A DNA stretch of 64,000 nt from Falsirhodobacter halotolerans (GTDB lineage Bacteria; Pseudomonadota; Alphaproteobacteria; Rhodobacterales; Rhodobacteraceae). Under the pieces are notes generated by a model that saw only the letters and a program-made list of their open reading frames with translations, was not told where the DNA came from and made no database searches. The stretch lies in contig NZ_JALJAZ010000003.1 in the NCBI RefSeq assembly GCF_022899245.1, positions 62,001 to 126,000 of the forward strand, given 5' to 3'. Shown in pieces: positions 18,197-26,404 of the stretch. Position 1 is the stretch's first letter. The number at the start of each line of letters is the position of its first letter. A program made the translations under genes and the position numbers.

Positions 18197-19102
18197 ATGC
18201 CCACCGTAAAGACGATAGCCCTTGCCCTGATTCTGGCGTCCGGCCCCGCGACGGCGCAGGTCGTCGTATCCTCCAAGATCGACACCGAAGGGGGGGTTCT
18301 TGGCAATATCATCCTTGCGGTGCTGGATGATGCCGGGGTGCCGGTCCAGAACCGCCTGCAACTGGGGGCGACGCCCATCGTGCGTCAGGCCTTGTTGGCG
18401 GGCGAGATCGACATTTATCCCGAATACACCGGAAACGCCGCATATTTCTTCGAACTCGCCGATGATCCGGTGTGGAAGGACGCCGCCGCCGCCTATGCCA
18501 AGGCGCGCGATCTGGACGCGGAGGCGAACGATCTGGCATGGCTGACGCCCGCCCCCGCCAACAACACCTGGGGCATCGCCCTGCGCGACGATGTGGCGGA
18601 ACCGGAGAACCTGCGCACGCTGAGCGATTTCGGCACGTGGATCGCGGAGGGCGGCATGGTCAAACTGGCCGCGTCGTCCGAATTCGTGAACTCGGCCCCC
18701 GCGCTGCCCGCGTTTCAGACCGCCTATGGGTTCGCCCTGACCGCCGATCAACTGATCGTCCTGTCGGGCGGTGACACGGCGGCCACGATCCAGGCGGCGG
18801 CGAACAACACCAGCGGGGCCAATGCCGCCATGGTCTATGGCACGGACGGGGCCATTCCCTTCGCCGATCTGACCGTGCTGGAGGATGACAAGGGTGTGCA
18901 GCCCGTGTATCAGCCCGCCCCCGTCATCCGAAACGAGGTGCTGGAGGAATACCCCGTGATGGCCGAGCGGCTTGCCCCCGTCTTCGACGCCCTGACGTTG
19001 GAGACGTTGCAGTCCCTGAACGGGCGGGTTCAGGTCGAAGGCCTTCCGGCCGAACAGGTGGCGACCGAGTTTCTGGCGGAAAACGGATTTCTGACGCCGT
19101 GA
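18197..19102 (+). CDS. yehZ: Osmoprotectant ABC transporter substrate-binding protein, YehZ/OsmF type
   Basis: This 301-residue periplasmic protein has a Sec signal ending TATAQ near residue 21 and the OpuAC-type pattern VVSSKIDTEGGVLGNIIL, then EIDIYPEYTGNAAYFF. YehZ/OsmF proteins bind glycine betaine or related quaternary amines, often with low affinity. It starts an operon of binding protein, permease, ATPase, permease, with every junction overlapping by 4 nt. The order matches E. coli yehZ-yehY-yehX-yehW. Confidence 0.92.
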   Translation: MPTVKTIALALILASGPATAQVVVSSKIDTEGGVLGNIILAVLDDAGVPVQNRLQLGATPIVRQALLAGEIDIYPEYTGNAAYFFELADDPVWKDAAAAYAKARDLDAEANDLAWLTPAPANNTWGIALRDDVAEPENLRTLSDFGTWIAEGGMVKLAASSEFVNSAPALPAFQTAYGFALTADQLIVLSGGDTAATIQAAANNTSGANAAMVYGTDGAIPFADLTVLEDDKGVQPVYQPAPVIRNEVLEEYPVMAERLAPVFDALTLETLQSLNGRVQVEGLPAEQVATEFLAENGFLTP

Positions 19103-20229
19103 AACGGTCCGGCGCGCTTTCGTTGGTCTTGGGCCTGCCGGCCCTTGCGGCGCTGGCGCTGCCTTTTGTCGGGGTCCGCCCCAACCGGATCGCCCAGCCG
19201 GAGGCCCTGCATCTGCATCAGGTTTTCGGCTGGGGCGGCACGGCCCTTGGGCTTGCGATCGTCGGCGCGCTTGTTCTGACGCAGCGTGCCCCCATCCGCG
19301 GCGCGCTGGCGGGGATGGGGCTTTGCCTTTGGATTTGGGCCTTGGGCATGGGCGCGGCGGGGCAAATGGCGGAGGCCAGTCCCGCCGCGCGCGTCTCGCC
19401 CGCCGTCGGGTTCTGGATCGGCGGCGCGGCGCTGACCCTGTTCATCATGGATGCCGTTGCGCGGATGCAGCCCGGCCCGATGCTGCGCCTTGCCCTTCTG
19501 GCGGGCGTAGCGGGGCTGATCGGGGCAACGTTTGCCACCGGGGTTCTGGACCACATCTCCATCCTGCAGGAATACGCCGCGCGACGCGCCGTGTTCTGGA
19601 CCGAGGGCGGGCGGCATCTGACGCTCGCCTTCGGATCCTTTCTGGCGGCCATGGGCGTGGGGGTTCCGCTGGGCATCCTGTGCCAGCGCAAGGCGCGGGC
19701 GGGCGGGGGGATCCTTGGGGTCCTGACCCTGATCCAGACCATCCCGTCCATCGCCTTGTTCGGTATGCTCATCCTGCCGCTGGGATGGGTGGCGGCGCAT
19801 GTTCCGGGGGCGCGGATGCTGGGGATCGGCGGCATCGGGATGACGCCCGCGCTGGTCGCCCTGTTTCTTTACGCCCTGCTGCCCGTGGTGGCCAACACCG
19901 TGGCGGGCCTGAACGCCGTCCCGGCCACGGTGGTCGAGGCGGCGCGCGGCATGGGGTTCACCAAGACGATGCGGCTGCGTCAGGTTGATCTGCCTTTGGC
20001 ATTGCCCATCATCCTGACGGGGGCGCGCATCGTTCTGGTGCAGGGCATCGGTCTTGCCACCGTCGGCGCCCTGATCGGGGCCGGGGGATATGGAACATTC
20101 GTGTTTCAGGGGCTTGGCCAGACGGCCCCCGACCTTATCCTTCTGGGGGCCCTGCCCACCGTCGCGCTGGCCTTTTGCGCCTCGATCATCCTGGGCGCGG
20201 TGATCGATTTGACCAAGGGGGTCCGATGA
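19099..20229 (+). CDS. yehY: Osmoprotectant ABC transporter permease, YehY type
   Basis: This 376-residue permease has an N-terminal membrane region of several helices (residues 1-150) absent from simple OpuC permeases, then the binding-protein-dependent transport domain with the EAA loop VEAARGMGFTKTMRLRQVDLPLALP. The N-terminal extension is characteristic of YehY. The GTG start overlaps the yehZ stop (GTGA). It pairs with YehW to form the channel. Confidence 0.92.
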   Translation: MKRSGALSLVLGLPALAALALPFVGVRPNRIAQPEALHLHQVFGWGGTALGLAIVGALVLTQRAPIRGALAGMGLCLWIWALGMGAAGQMAEASPAARVSPAVGFWIGGAALTLFIMDAVARMQPGPMLRLALLAGVAGLIGATFATGVLDHISILQEYAARRAVFWTEGGRHLTLAFGSFLAAMGVGVPLGILCQRKARAGGGILGVLTLIQTIPSIALFGMLILPLGWVAAHVPGARMLGIGGIGMTPALVALFLYALLPVVANTVAGLNAVPATVVEAARGMGFTKTMRLRQVDLPLALPIILTGARIVLVQGIGLATVGALIGAGGYGTFVFQGLGQTAPDLILLGALPTVALAFCASIILGAVIDLTKGVR

Positions 20230-21158
20230 TCGAACTCGACAATCTCTCCAAACACTATGGCGATACCCGCGCGGTCGATGACGTGTCGCTGCGTATCGAA
20301 AACGGGTCGGTCACGGCCATCGTGGGCACGTCGGGGTCCGGCAAGTCCACGCTGCTTCGGCTGGTGAACGGGCTGGTCACGCCCACATCCGGCACGGTGC
20401 GCATCGACGGCGTGGACACGCGCGACATTCCCGCCCACGACCTGCGGCGCCGGATCGGCTATGTCATTCAGGATCACGGCCTGTTCCCGCATTGGACGGC
20501 CGCGCGCAACATCGGCTGCGTTCCCGCGCTGCTGTCCTGGCCGCAGGATCGCATCGACGCGCGTGTGGCCGAACTGATGCGCCTGTTGCAGTTGGATCCC
20601 GACGTCATCGGGCCGCGCTTTCCCCATCAGCTGTCGGGCGGGCAGGCGCAGCGGGTGGGCGTGGCGCGGGCCCTTGCGGCGGAGCCGTCGGTTCTTTTGA
20701 TGGATGAACCTTTCGGCGCCCTTGATCCGGCGATCCGGGCGCAGGCGCAGACCGATCTGGCGGCGATTCAGGCCCGGCTGGGCACGACGATCCTGCTGAT
20801 CACCCACGACATGGCCGAGGCGACGCGTCTGGCCGACCGTGTCGCCGTGATGCGGGCCGGCCGGATCGAGCAGTTCGGCACCCCGATGGATATTCTTGCC
20901 GCCCCCGAAACCCCCTTCGTGCGCAGCCTTGTTCCTGAAGGTGACCGCCCGTTCCGCATCCTGTCGCTGGGACGGGTGGAGGCGCTGGTCGAACCCGGAC
21001 CCTCGACCGGGCCCGATGTGGCCGACAGCGCATCCCTGGCCGATGCCCTGGCGCTGATGATCCGCAGCGGCCATGCCGACCTGCGCGTCACCACGCCCGA
21101 AGGCCGCCCCCTCGGTCGTCTCCGGCGCGAGGCGGTGATCGCGGCAGGCGCGGCATGA
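20226..21158 (+). CDS. yehX: Osmoprotectant ABC transporter ATP-binding protein, YehX type
   Basis: This 310-residue ATPase has Walker A GTSGSGKST, the signature LSGGQAQRVGVARAL, Walker B VLLMDEPFGALDP and the switch His in LLITHDMAEA. The C-terminal 70 residues resemble a short CBS-like regulatory tail of ProV/OpuCA proteins, which in relatives sense ionic strength. The ATG overlaps the yehY stop (ATGA). Confidence 0.93.
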   Translation: MIELDNLSKHYGDTRAVDDVSLRIENGSVTAIVGTSGSGKSTLLRLVNGLVTPTSGTVRIDGVDTRDIPAHDLRRRIGYVIQDHGLFPHWTAARNIGCVPALLSWPQDRIDARVAELMRLLQLDPDVIGPRFPHQLSGGQAQRVGVARALAAEPSVLLMDEPFGALDPAIRAQAQTDLAAIQARLGTTILLITHDMAEATRLADRVAVMRAGRIEQFGTPMDILAAPETPFVRSLVPEGDRPFRILSLGRVEALVEPGPSTGPDVADSASLADALALMIRSGHADLRVTTPEGRPLGRLRREAVIAAGAA

Positions 21159-21892
21159 GGGGGATCGCCGTCCTGATCCTGCTGATCGCGACGGGGACGT
21201 TCCTGCTGGCGCCGAATCTGTTTCGCCCGCTGCTGCAACCGCTGGCGGGGCAGGGGGCGGCGATCTATGACCGGGCCGATCTTGGGGCGCTGGCGCTGTC
21301 GCATCTGGGGCTTGTGGCGGCGGCGCTGATCCCGTCCGCCATCGTCGCCATCGGGTTCGGCATCTTCGTTACCCGCCCCGCCGGGGCGGAGTTCCTGCCC
21401 CTGTCGCAGGCCATCACCAGCTTCGGCCAGACATTCCCGCCCGTAGCCGTTCTGGCGCTGACGGTGCCGATGCTGGGCTTTGGGGCGCGGCCGACCATTC
21501 TCGCGCTGTTCCTTTACGGCCTGTTGCCGATTTTCGAAAACACCCGGACCGCCTTCGCCACCCTGAACCCATCGGTGCGCGAGGCTGCGGCGGGCATCGG
21601 CATGACCAGCGCCCAGCGTTTGTGGCGGGTGGAACTGCCGCTGGCGCTGCCGCTGATCCTTCAGGGGGTGCGCATATCGGCGATCATCGCCCTGTCCACC
21701 GCGACCATCGGATCGACCATCGCCGCCCGCAGCCTGGGTGAGGTGATCATCGCGGGTCTGAACACCCAGAATCTCGCACTTGTCATGCAGGGGGGATTGC
21801 TTACCGGCGCGCTTGCGGTGCTTGTATCCGAAGCGTTCGGATTTGCCATTCGGCAGATCTCGATCGGTCCCGGAACCAGAGAAAGCGCATGA
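21155..21892 (+). CDS. yehW: Osmoprotectant ABC transporter permease, YehW type
   Basis: This 245-residue permease has five to six helices and the EAA loop VREAAAGIGMTSAQRLWRVELP. It completes the YehZYXW importer. Both ends overlap neighbours by 4 nt: the ATPase upstream and, unusually, an EmrA-type efflux adaptor downstream, so the uptake and efflux genes are likely on one messenger. Confidence 0.92.
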   Translation: MRGIAVLILLIATGTFLLAPNLFRPLLQPLAGQGAAIYDRADLGALALSHLGLVAAALIPSAIVAIGFGIFVTRPAGAEFLPLSQAITSFGQTFPPVAVLALTVPMLGFGARPTILALFLYGLLPIFENTRTAFATLNPSVREAAAGIGMTSAQRLWRVELPLALPLILQGVRISAIIALSTATIGSTIAARSLGEVIIAGLNTQNLALVMQGGLLTGALAVLVSEAFGFAIRQISIGPGTRESA

Positions 21893-22950
21893 CGGACACC
21901 GCCGAAGCCCAGCCGAATTCGCGAAAACGTTTCATCTTCATCGCCTTGGCCGTGGTTCTTGTGATCGGCATCGCGGGGTTCGGGTGGCGGTGGTGGACCC
22001 ATGGCCGCTTCATGATCGAAACCGACGACGCCTATGTCCAAGGCGACATCGCCCTGATCGCCAGCCGGGTGCAGGGATATGTGGCGGAGATTCCGGTGGC
22101 GGACAACCAGACGGTGGCGGAAGGCGACGTGATCGCCCGGATCGACGACGGCGATTACCGCATTGCGCTGGACACGGCGCAAAGCCGGTATGACACGGCG
22201 GATGCGACGCTGGCCCGGATCGACGCGCAGACCACCGCCGCCGAAGCCGCGGTGCAAGAGGCCGAGGCCGACCGCAACGCCGCCCGCGCCCAGGCGAGCA
22301 CCGCGCGCACGGCGGCCGAACGTGCCCGCAACCTGCTGGCCGGCAATGCGGGCACGCAGGCGCAGGTGGACACCGCGAATGAGGGCGAGGCGACGGCCGC
22401 AGCGAACCTGTCGCGTGCGGAGGCGGCGGTCGCCAGCGCCACGGCGCAGGTCGCCGTGCTGCGCGCCCAACGGGCCGAAGCGGTGGGCGACCAGCGGCAG
22501 CTGCAACTGGCCGTGCGGCAGGCGCAACGCGATCTTGACCTGACCGTCCTGCGCGCCCCCGTGGACGGGACGATGGCCAACCGGGCCATGCAGGTGGGCG
22601 ATCTGGTCAGCCCCGGCGCACGTCTGGCCGCCATCGTTCCCGCCCAAAGCCTGTATATCGAGGCGAATTTCAAGGAGACCCAATTGGGCGACATCCGCCC
22701 CGGCGCGCAGGTGCACATCACCTTCGACGCGCTGCCGGATCAGGAGTTCACCGGCACCGTCGCCTCCTTCGCCCCCGCGACGGGTGCGGTGTTCTCGCTT
22801 CTGCCGCCCGACAATGCGACGGGCAATTTCACCAAGGTGGTGCAGCGCGTGCCCGTTCGCATCGCCATTCCCGACGCGGCGCTTGCCACGGGCCAATTGC
22901 GCGCGGGCCTCTCCGCCGTCGTGACCGTCGACCGCCGCACGGGGGGATGA
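21889..22950 (+). CDS. emrA: HlyD/EmrA-family membrane fusion protein
   Basis: This 353-residue protein has one N-terminal helix (about residues 12-33), a biotinyl-lipoyl-like segment beginning ETDDAYVQGDIALIASRVQGYVAEI, a long Ala/Glu/Gln-rich coiled coil (about 100-215) and a beta-barrel domain from APVDGTMANRAMQVGDLV. This is the periplasmic adaptor that links an inner-membrane DHA2 pump to an outer-membrane channel. Its start overlaps yehW by 4 nt and emrB follows 4 bp downstream. No outer-membrane partner lies in this operon; one candidate lies at 38.9 kb. Confidence 0.92.
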   Translation: MTDTAEAQPNSRKRFIFIALAVVLVIGIAGFGWRWWTHGRFMIETDDAYVQGDIALIASRVQGYVAEIPVADNQTVAEGDVIARIDDGDYRIALDTAQSRYDTADATLARIDAQTTAAEAAVQEAEADRNAARAQASTARTAAERARNLLAGNAGTQAQVDTANEGEATAAANLSRAEAAVASATAQVAVLRAQRAEAVGDQRQLQLAVRQAQRDLDLTVLRAPVDGTMANRAMQVGDLVSPGARLAAIVPAQSLYIEANFKETQLGDIRPGAQVHITFDALPDQEFTGTVASFAPATGAVFSLLPPDNATGNFTKVVQRVPVRIAIPDAALATGQLRAGLSAVVTVDRRTGG

Positions 22951-22954
22951 CGCG

Positions 22955-24499
22955 GTGGACGAGGAGTTTCCGCCTCTCACCCCCCGCCGGATGGCCGCCT
23001 TCCTCATCATGGTCTTCGGGATGTTCATGGCGATCCTGGACATCCAGATCGTCTCGGCCTCCTTGCCCGAGATTCAGGCGGGGTTGGCGGCGGGGCCGGA
23101 CGACATCGGCTGGGTTCAGACCAGCTATCTGATCGCCGAGGTGGTGATGATCCCCCTGTCGGGCTTTCTGGCCCGGGTCATGTCCACGCGCATCCTGTTC
23201 GCCCTGTCCGCTGCCGGATTCACCGCCGCCAGCTTCATGTGCGCCACATCCACATCCATCAACGAGATGATCCTGTGGCGCGGCGTTCAGGGGTTCATGG
23301 GCGGGGGGATGATCCCGTCGGTCTTTGCCGCGGCCTTCACCATCTTCCCCCCGAACCGCCGCACCATGGTGTCGCCCATGATCGGTCTGGTGGCGACGCT
23401 CGCCCCCACGATCGGGCCGACGGTGGGGGGGTATCTCAGCTCGGCCCTGTCGTGGCACTGGCTGTTTCTGGTCAACGTGATCCCCGGCATCGGCGTGACC
23501 CTCGGCGCTGTGCTGCTGATCGATTTCGACCGCCCGAACTGGAAACTGATGCGCAAGTTCGACTGGTGGGGGCTGATCGCCCTGGCCGCAGGCTTGGGCG
23601 CCCTGCAATACGTGCTGGAGGAGGGGCCGAAGGACGATTGGTTGCAGGACCGAACCGTGGCGATCCTGATGGTGGTGATGGTTGTGGGCGGCATCGTGAC
23701 GCTGTGGCGGGCCTTCACCCGGCCCGAGCCGGTGGTGGACCTTTCGGCCTTTTCCAACACGAATTTCCTGCTGGGCAGCCTTTTCAGCTTCGTTCTGGGG
23801 ATCGGTCTTTACGGGCTGACCTATCTCTATCCGCTCTATCTGGGGCAGATCCGGGGCTATGACAGCCTGATGATCGGCGAGACGGTGTTCGTCTCGGGCC
23901 TTGCGATGTTCGCCACGGCCCCGATCGCGGGGATCTTGTCGGCACGGGTCGATCCGCGTCTGATGCTGTTTGCGGGTTTCGTGGGCTTTGCCACCTCCAC
24001 CTGGATGCTGACCGGGCTGACCGCCGACTGGGATTTCCGGGAATTGCTGGTGCCGCAGATCCTGCGCGGCATGTCGTTGATGCTGTGCATGGTGCCGGTG
24101 AACAACCTGGCGCTTGGCACCCTGCCGCGCAGCAAGGTGCAGCAGGCCTCGGGCCTTTACAACCTGATGCGCAACCTTGGCGGGGCGGTCGGACTGGCGA
24201 CAATCAACACCATCCTGACCGACCGCAGTGCCCTGCATTACCAGCGGCTGTCCGAAGCGGTGAACTGGGCCAATGCCGAGGCGGTGGCCCAGATCGACAC
24301 CATGCAACGCGCGCTGGAGGCACGGGGCATCACCGATCCGGCGGCCGCCATCGCGCAGATGGCGCAGCGGGTGCGGGGTCAGGCCAGCGTGATGTCGTTC
24401 ATCGACATCTTCTTTTTGCTGGCCGTGTTGTTCGGGGGGCTGGCCCTCAGCGCGGTCCTGATGAGGAAGCCGCAATCCTCAGGCGGTGGCGGGCATTAG
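22955..24499 (+). CDS. emrB: DHA2-family drug efflux MFS transporter, EmrB type
   Basis: This 514-residue, 14-helix antiporter shows the DHA2 motifs: LDIQIVSASLPEIQAGL in helix 1, GWVQTSYLIAEVVMIPLSGFLAR, and motif C-like GPTVGGYLS in helix 5. With EmrA it exports hydrophobic drugs or metabolites in exchange for protons. The start is a GTG at 22955, just after the emrA stop. The stop overlaps the convergent ygiB stop by 4 nt, leaving no room for an ordinary terminator. Confidence 0.93.
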   Translation: MDEEFPPLTPRRMAAFLIMVFGMFMAILDIQIVSASLPEIQAGLAAGPDDIGWVQTSYLIAEVVMIPLSGFLARVMSTRILFALSAAGFTAASFMCATSTSINEMILWRGVQGFMGGGMIPSVFAAAFTIFPPNRRTMVSPMIGLVATLAPTIGPTVGGYLSSALSWHWLFLVNVIPGIGVTLGAVLLIDFDRPNWKLMRKFDWWGLIALAAGLGALQYVLEEGPKDDWLQDRTVAILMVVMVVGGIVTLWRAFTRPEPVVDLSAFSNTNFLLGSLFSFVLGIGLYGLTYLYPLYLGQIRGYDSLMIGETVFVSGLAMFATAPIAGILSARVDPRLMLFAGFVGFATSTWMLTGLTADWDFRELLVPQILRGMSLMLCMVPVNNLALGTLPRSKVQQASGLYNLMRNLGGAVGLATINTILTDRSALHYQRLSEAVNWANAEAVAQIDTMQRALEARGITDPAAAIAQMAQRVRGQASVMSFIDIFFLLAVLFGGLALSAVLMRKPQSSGGGGH

Positions 24500-25062
24500 C
24501 CGCCGAAGGAGGATCGCGCCGCCCCGCTGGACCCGAAGCCGCCCCGGCTGGCGACGTCGGCCCGGCTCATCGCCGGTTGGCCAAGGGTGGTCGGGGCCTT
24601 CTGGAACGCCTGCGCCCCCATGGTGCCCTTGCCCGCGTTCGAGGTGATTCCGGTGCCGCCCGGCGTGGCGTAGCGTCCGTTCGGGGTGTTGACCAGCGGC
24701 TGGCTCATGAACCCGCCCCGGCCCGACAGCATCTGCCCGATCATGAACCCGGCCAGAAGCGGCATGAAGGAGAATCCGCCCGACCCGTTGCTCGCCTCCT
24801 GACAATTGCCTGCGCCATGTTCCTCCTCGCACACCGCCAGCGCGTCGTAACGCGGGGCGGTCTCGGTGTAATCCGCCTCGGCCTGGGCAAAGGCCGCGTC
24901 GCAATCGGCGGCGGTGAAGGTCAGGCTGCCCGCCTCCGCCTGCGCGCGGCAGGAGGCCAGGTCGGGGAAGGAGGTCACGTCCGACTGCTCTTCCCGGCAG
25001 GCGGACAGGGCGAAGGCCGCGCCCATCAGGGTCAGTGCGACGGTGCGGGAACGTTTGCTCAT
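24496..25062 (-). CDS. ygiB: YgiB/DUF1190 family lipoprotein
   Basis: This 188-residue protein has a signal with lipobox-like ALSAC (Cys near residue 22). A middle segment holds paired cysteines (AVCEEEHGAGNC) and FMPLLAGFMIGQMLSGRGGF, as in E. coli YgiB, and the Gly/Ser-rich end carries RGGFGSSGAARSS. The function is unknown; ygiB and ygiC are consistently adjacent. Here ygiC is 4 bp upstream in the same operon. Confidence 0.87.
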   Translation of the reverse strand: MSKRSRTVALTLMGAAFALSACREEQSDVTSFPDLASCRAQAEAGSLTFTAADCDAAFAQAEADYTETAPRYDALAVCEEEHGAGNCQEASNGSGGFSFMPLLAGFMIGQMLSGRGGFMSQPLVNTPNGRYATPGGTGITSNAGKGTMGAQAFQKAPTTLGQPAMSRADVASRGGFGSSGAARSSFGG

Positions 25063-25066
25063 GCTT

Positions 25067-26278
25067 TCAGCCTCGGATCAGATGCGGTTTGAAGCGCGAC
25101 AGGTCTTGGGTGATCTTGGCACGATCCTCGCGGATACCCAACCCCACACAGGTTTCGCCCACGATCCACGCGCCCAGGATCGGGTGGAACCCGTCGAACA
25201 TCGGCAGGGGGGCATAGGCCTGCACGATCTTTGGGTGATCGTCATAGGCGCGGTCCTTGGCCATTTCCAGCGGTTGCCCGCCCGCGATGATGTCCACGCT
25301 GGCCCCTTCGCGCGAAAAGACCGGTTTGATGACGTGGCTCCGCATCGCATCGCGCGCCCGATCGAAGATCGCGGGGCCACCGGTCCCGTCGCGCAAGGCC
25401 CCCGCCACATCGTCCAGGTGGAAGGCGGGCAGCAGGTTGGGATGGCCTTCGAACATTTCCCACAGGACGGGCAGGATCGCCTTGTTCGACACCAGCGCCT
25501 TCCATGGTGGTTCAAGAAAGCGGCAGCCCGAAGTGGCCATCGCCGCCCCGAAATCGTCCAGAAACGCATCTTCCCACGGATAGAGCTTGAACAGCGTGCC
25601 GATCACCCGATCTTCGGCATCGGTGAACTGGCCCTGATCCGAAAGGCCGATCTTGCCCAGGTCGGTGTAATGCGCGCCCATGCCGCCTTCGCGCGCGGCC
25701 CAGGCCATCGCCTCCACCGTGGCGAAATCCTCGGCCACGCCTTCGGCGGCGGCGAAATGGATGTCGGTATCGGCGGGGAAGATGTCCGCAAACCGTTCGG
25801 CCAGCGCCTCATGGATGCGGTTGAACTGGTCGTCGCCTTGGTGCAGTGCGCCGCGTTCGACCTGCTGTTCCAGCCATTCCCATTGCAGCGAGGCGGATTC
25901 GTAAAGCGAGGTCGGCGTGTCGGCGTTGTATTCCAGCAGTTTCGCGGGGCCTGTGCCGTCATAGACCAGATCCATCCGGCCATAGAGTTCGGGGTGGAAC
26001 GCCTTCCAACTTGACGCCACGAAATCCCAGCGGGCGCGGGGGATGGCCATGCGCTCCATCTTGCCCTCATCGGCCAGAATGGCGTCCACCGCCTCGCGGC
26101 ACATGGCATGAAGTTCGGTCGCGGGGGCCTCGATCCCGGTCTCGATCTCCTCCAGCGTGAAGCGATAGGCCGAGGTTTCGTCCCAATAGGGTTCGCCATG
26201 CATGTCGGCGAAGGTGAAGCCATGGGCGCGGGCGGTTTCGGGCCAATCGGCGCGTTCGGGAAGGGCGATCTTTTCCAT
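25067..26278 (-). CDS. ygiC: YgiC-like glutathionylspermidine synthase family ATP-grasp protein
   Basis: This 403-residue protein aligns by eye with E. coli YgiC along its length: MYGEPYW-like MHGEPYWDE, LLEYNADTPTSLYE, GQFTDAEDRVIGTLFKLYPWE, SNKAILPVLWEMFEGHPNLLPA and VKPVFSREG. The family has the C-terminal ATP-grasp ligase domain of glutathionylspermidine synthetase but no amidase domain, and its true substrate is unproven. The ATG at 26278 matches the family start; an ATG three codons earlier is possible. The open frame continues far upstream, antisense to the next gene, but only this part is coding. Confidence 0.9.
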   Translation of the reverse strand: MEKIALPERADWPETARAHGFTFADMHGEPYWDETSAYRFTLEEIETGIEAPATELHAMCREAVDAILADEGKMERMAIPRARWDFVASSWKAFHPELYGRMDLVYDGTGPAKLLEYNADTPTSLYESASLQWEWLEQQVERGALHQGDDQFNRIHEALAERFADIFPADTDIHFAAAEGVAEDFATVEAMAWAAREGGMGAHYTDLGKIGLSDQGQFTDAEDRVIGTLFKLYPWEDAFLDDFGAAMATSGCRFLEPPWKALVSNKAILPVLWEMFEGHPNLLPAFHLDDVAGALRDGTGGPAIFDRARDAMRSHVIKPVFSREGASVDIIAGGQPLEMAKDRAYDDHPKIVQAYAPLPMFDGFHPILGAWIVGETCVGLGIREDRAKITQDLSRFKPHLIRG

Positions 26279-26404
26279 GCCCTCCATGGGCCGGAAATGC
26301 CGCCCGCCGTCAAGCGCCGCATTCGTCACGAAACCGTCGTCATTTCGTCGCACCCCCGACATGGAACGGGCGCACACCCCGCGCAAGCCATATGGGGATC
26401 CTAC

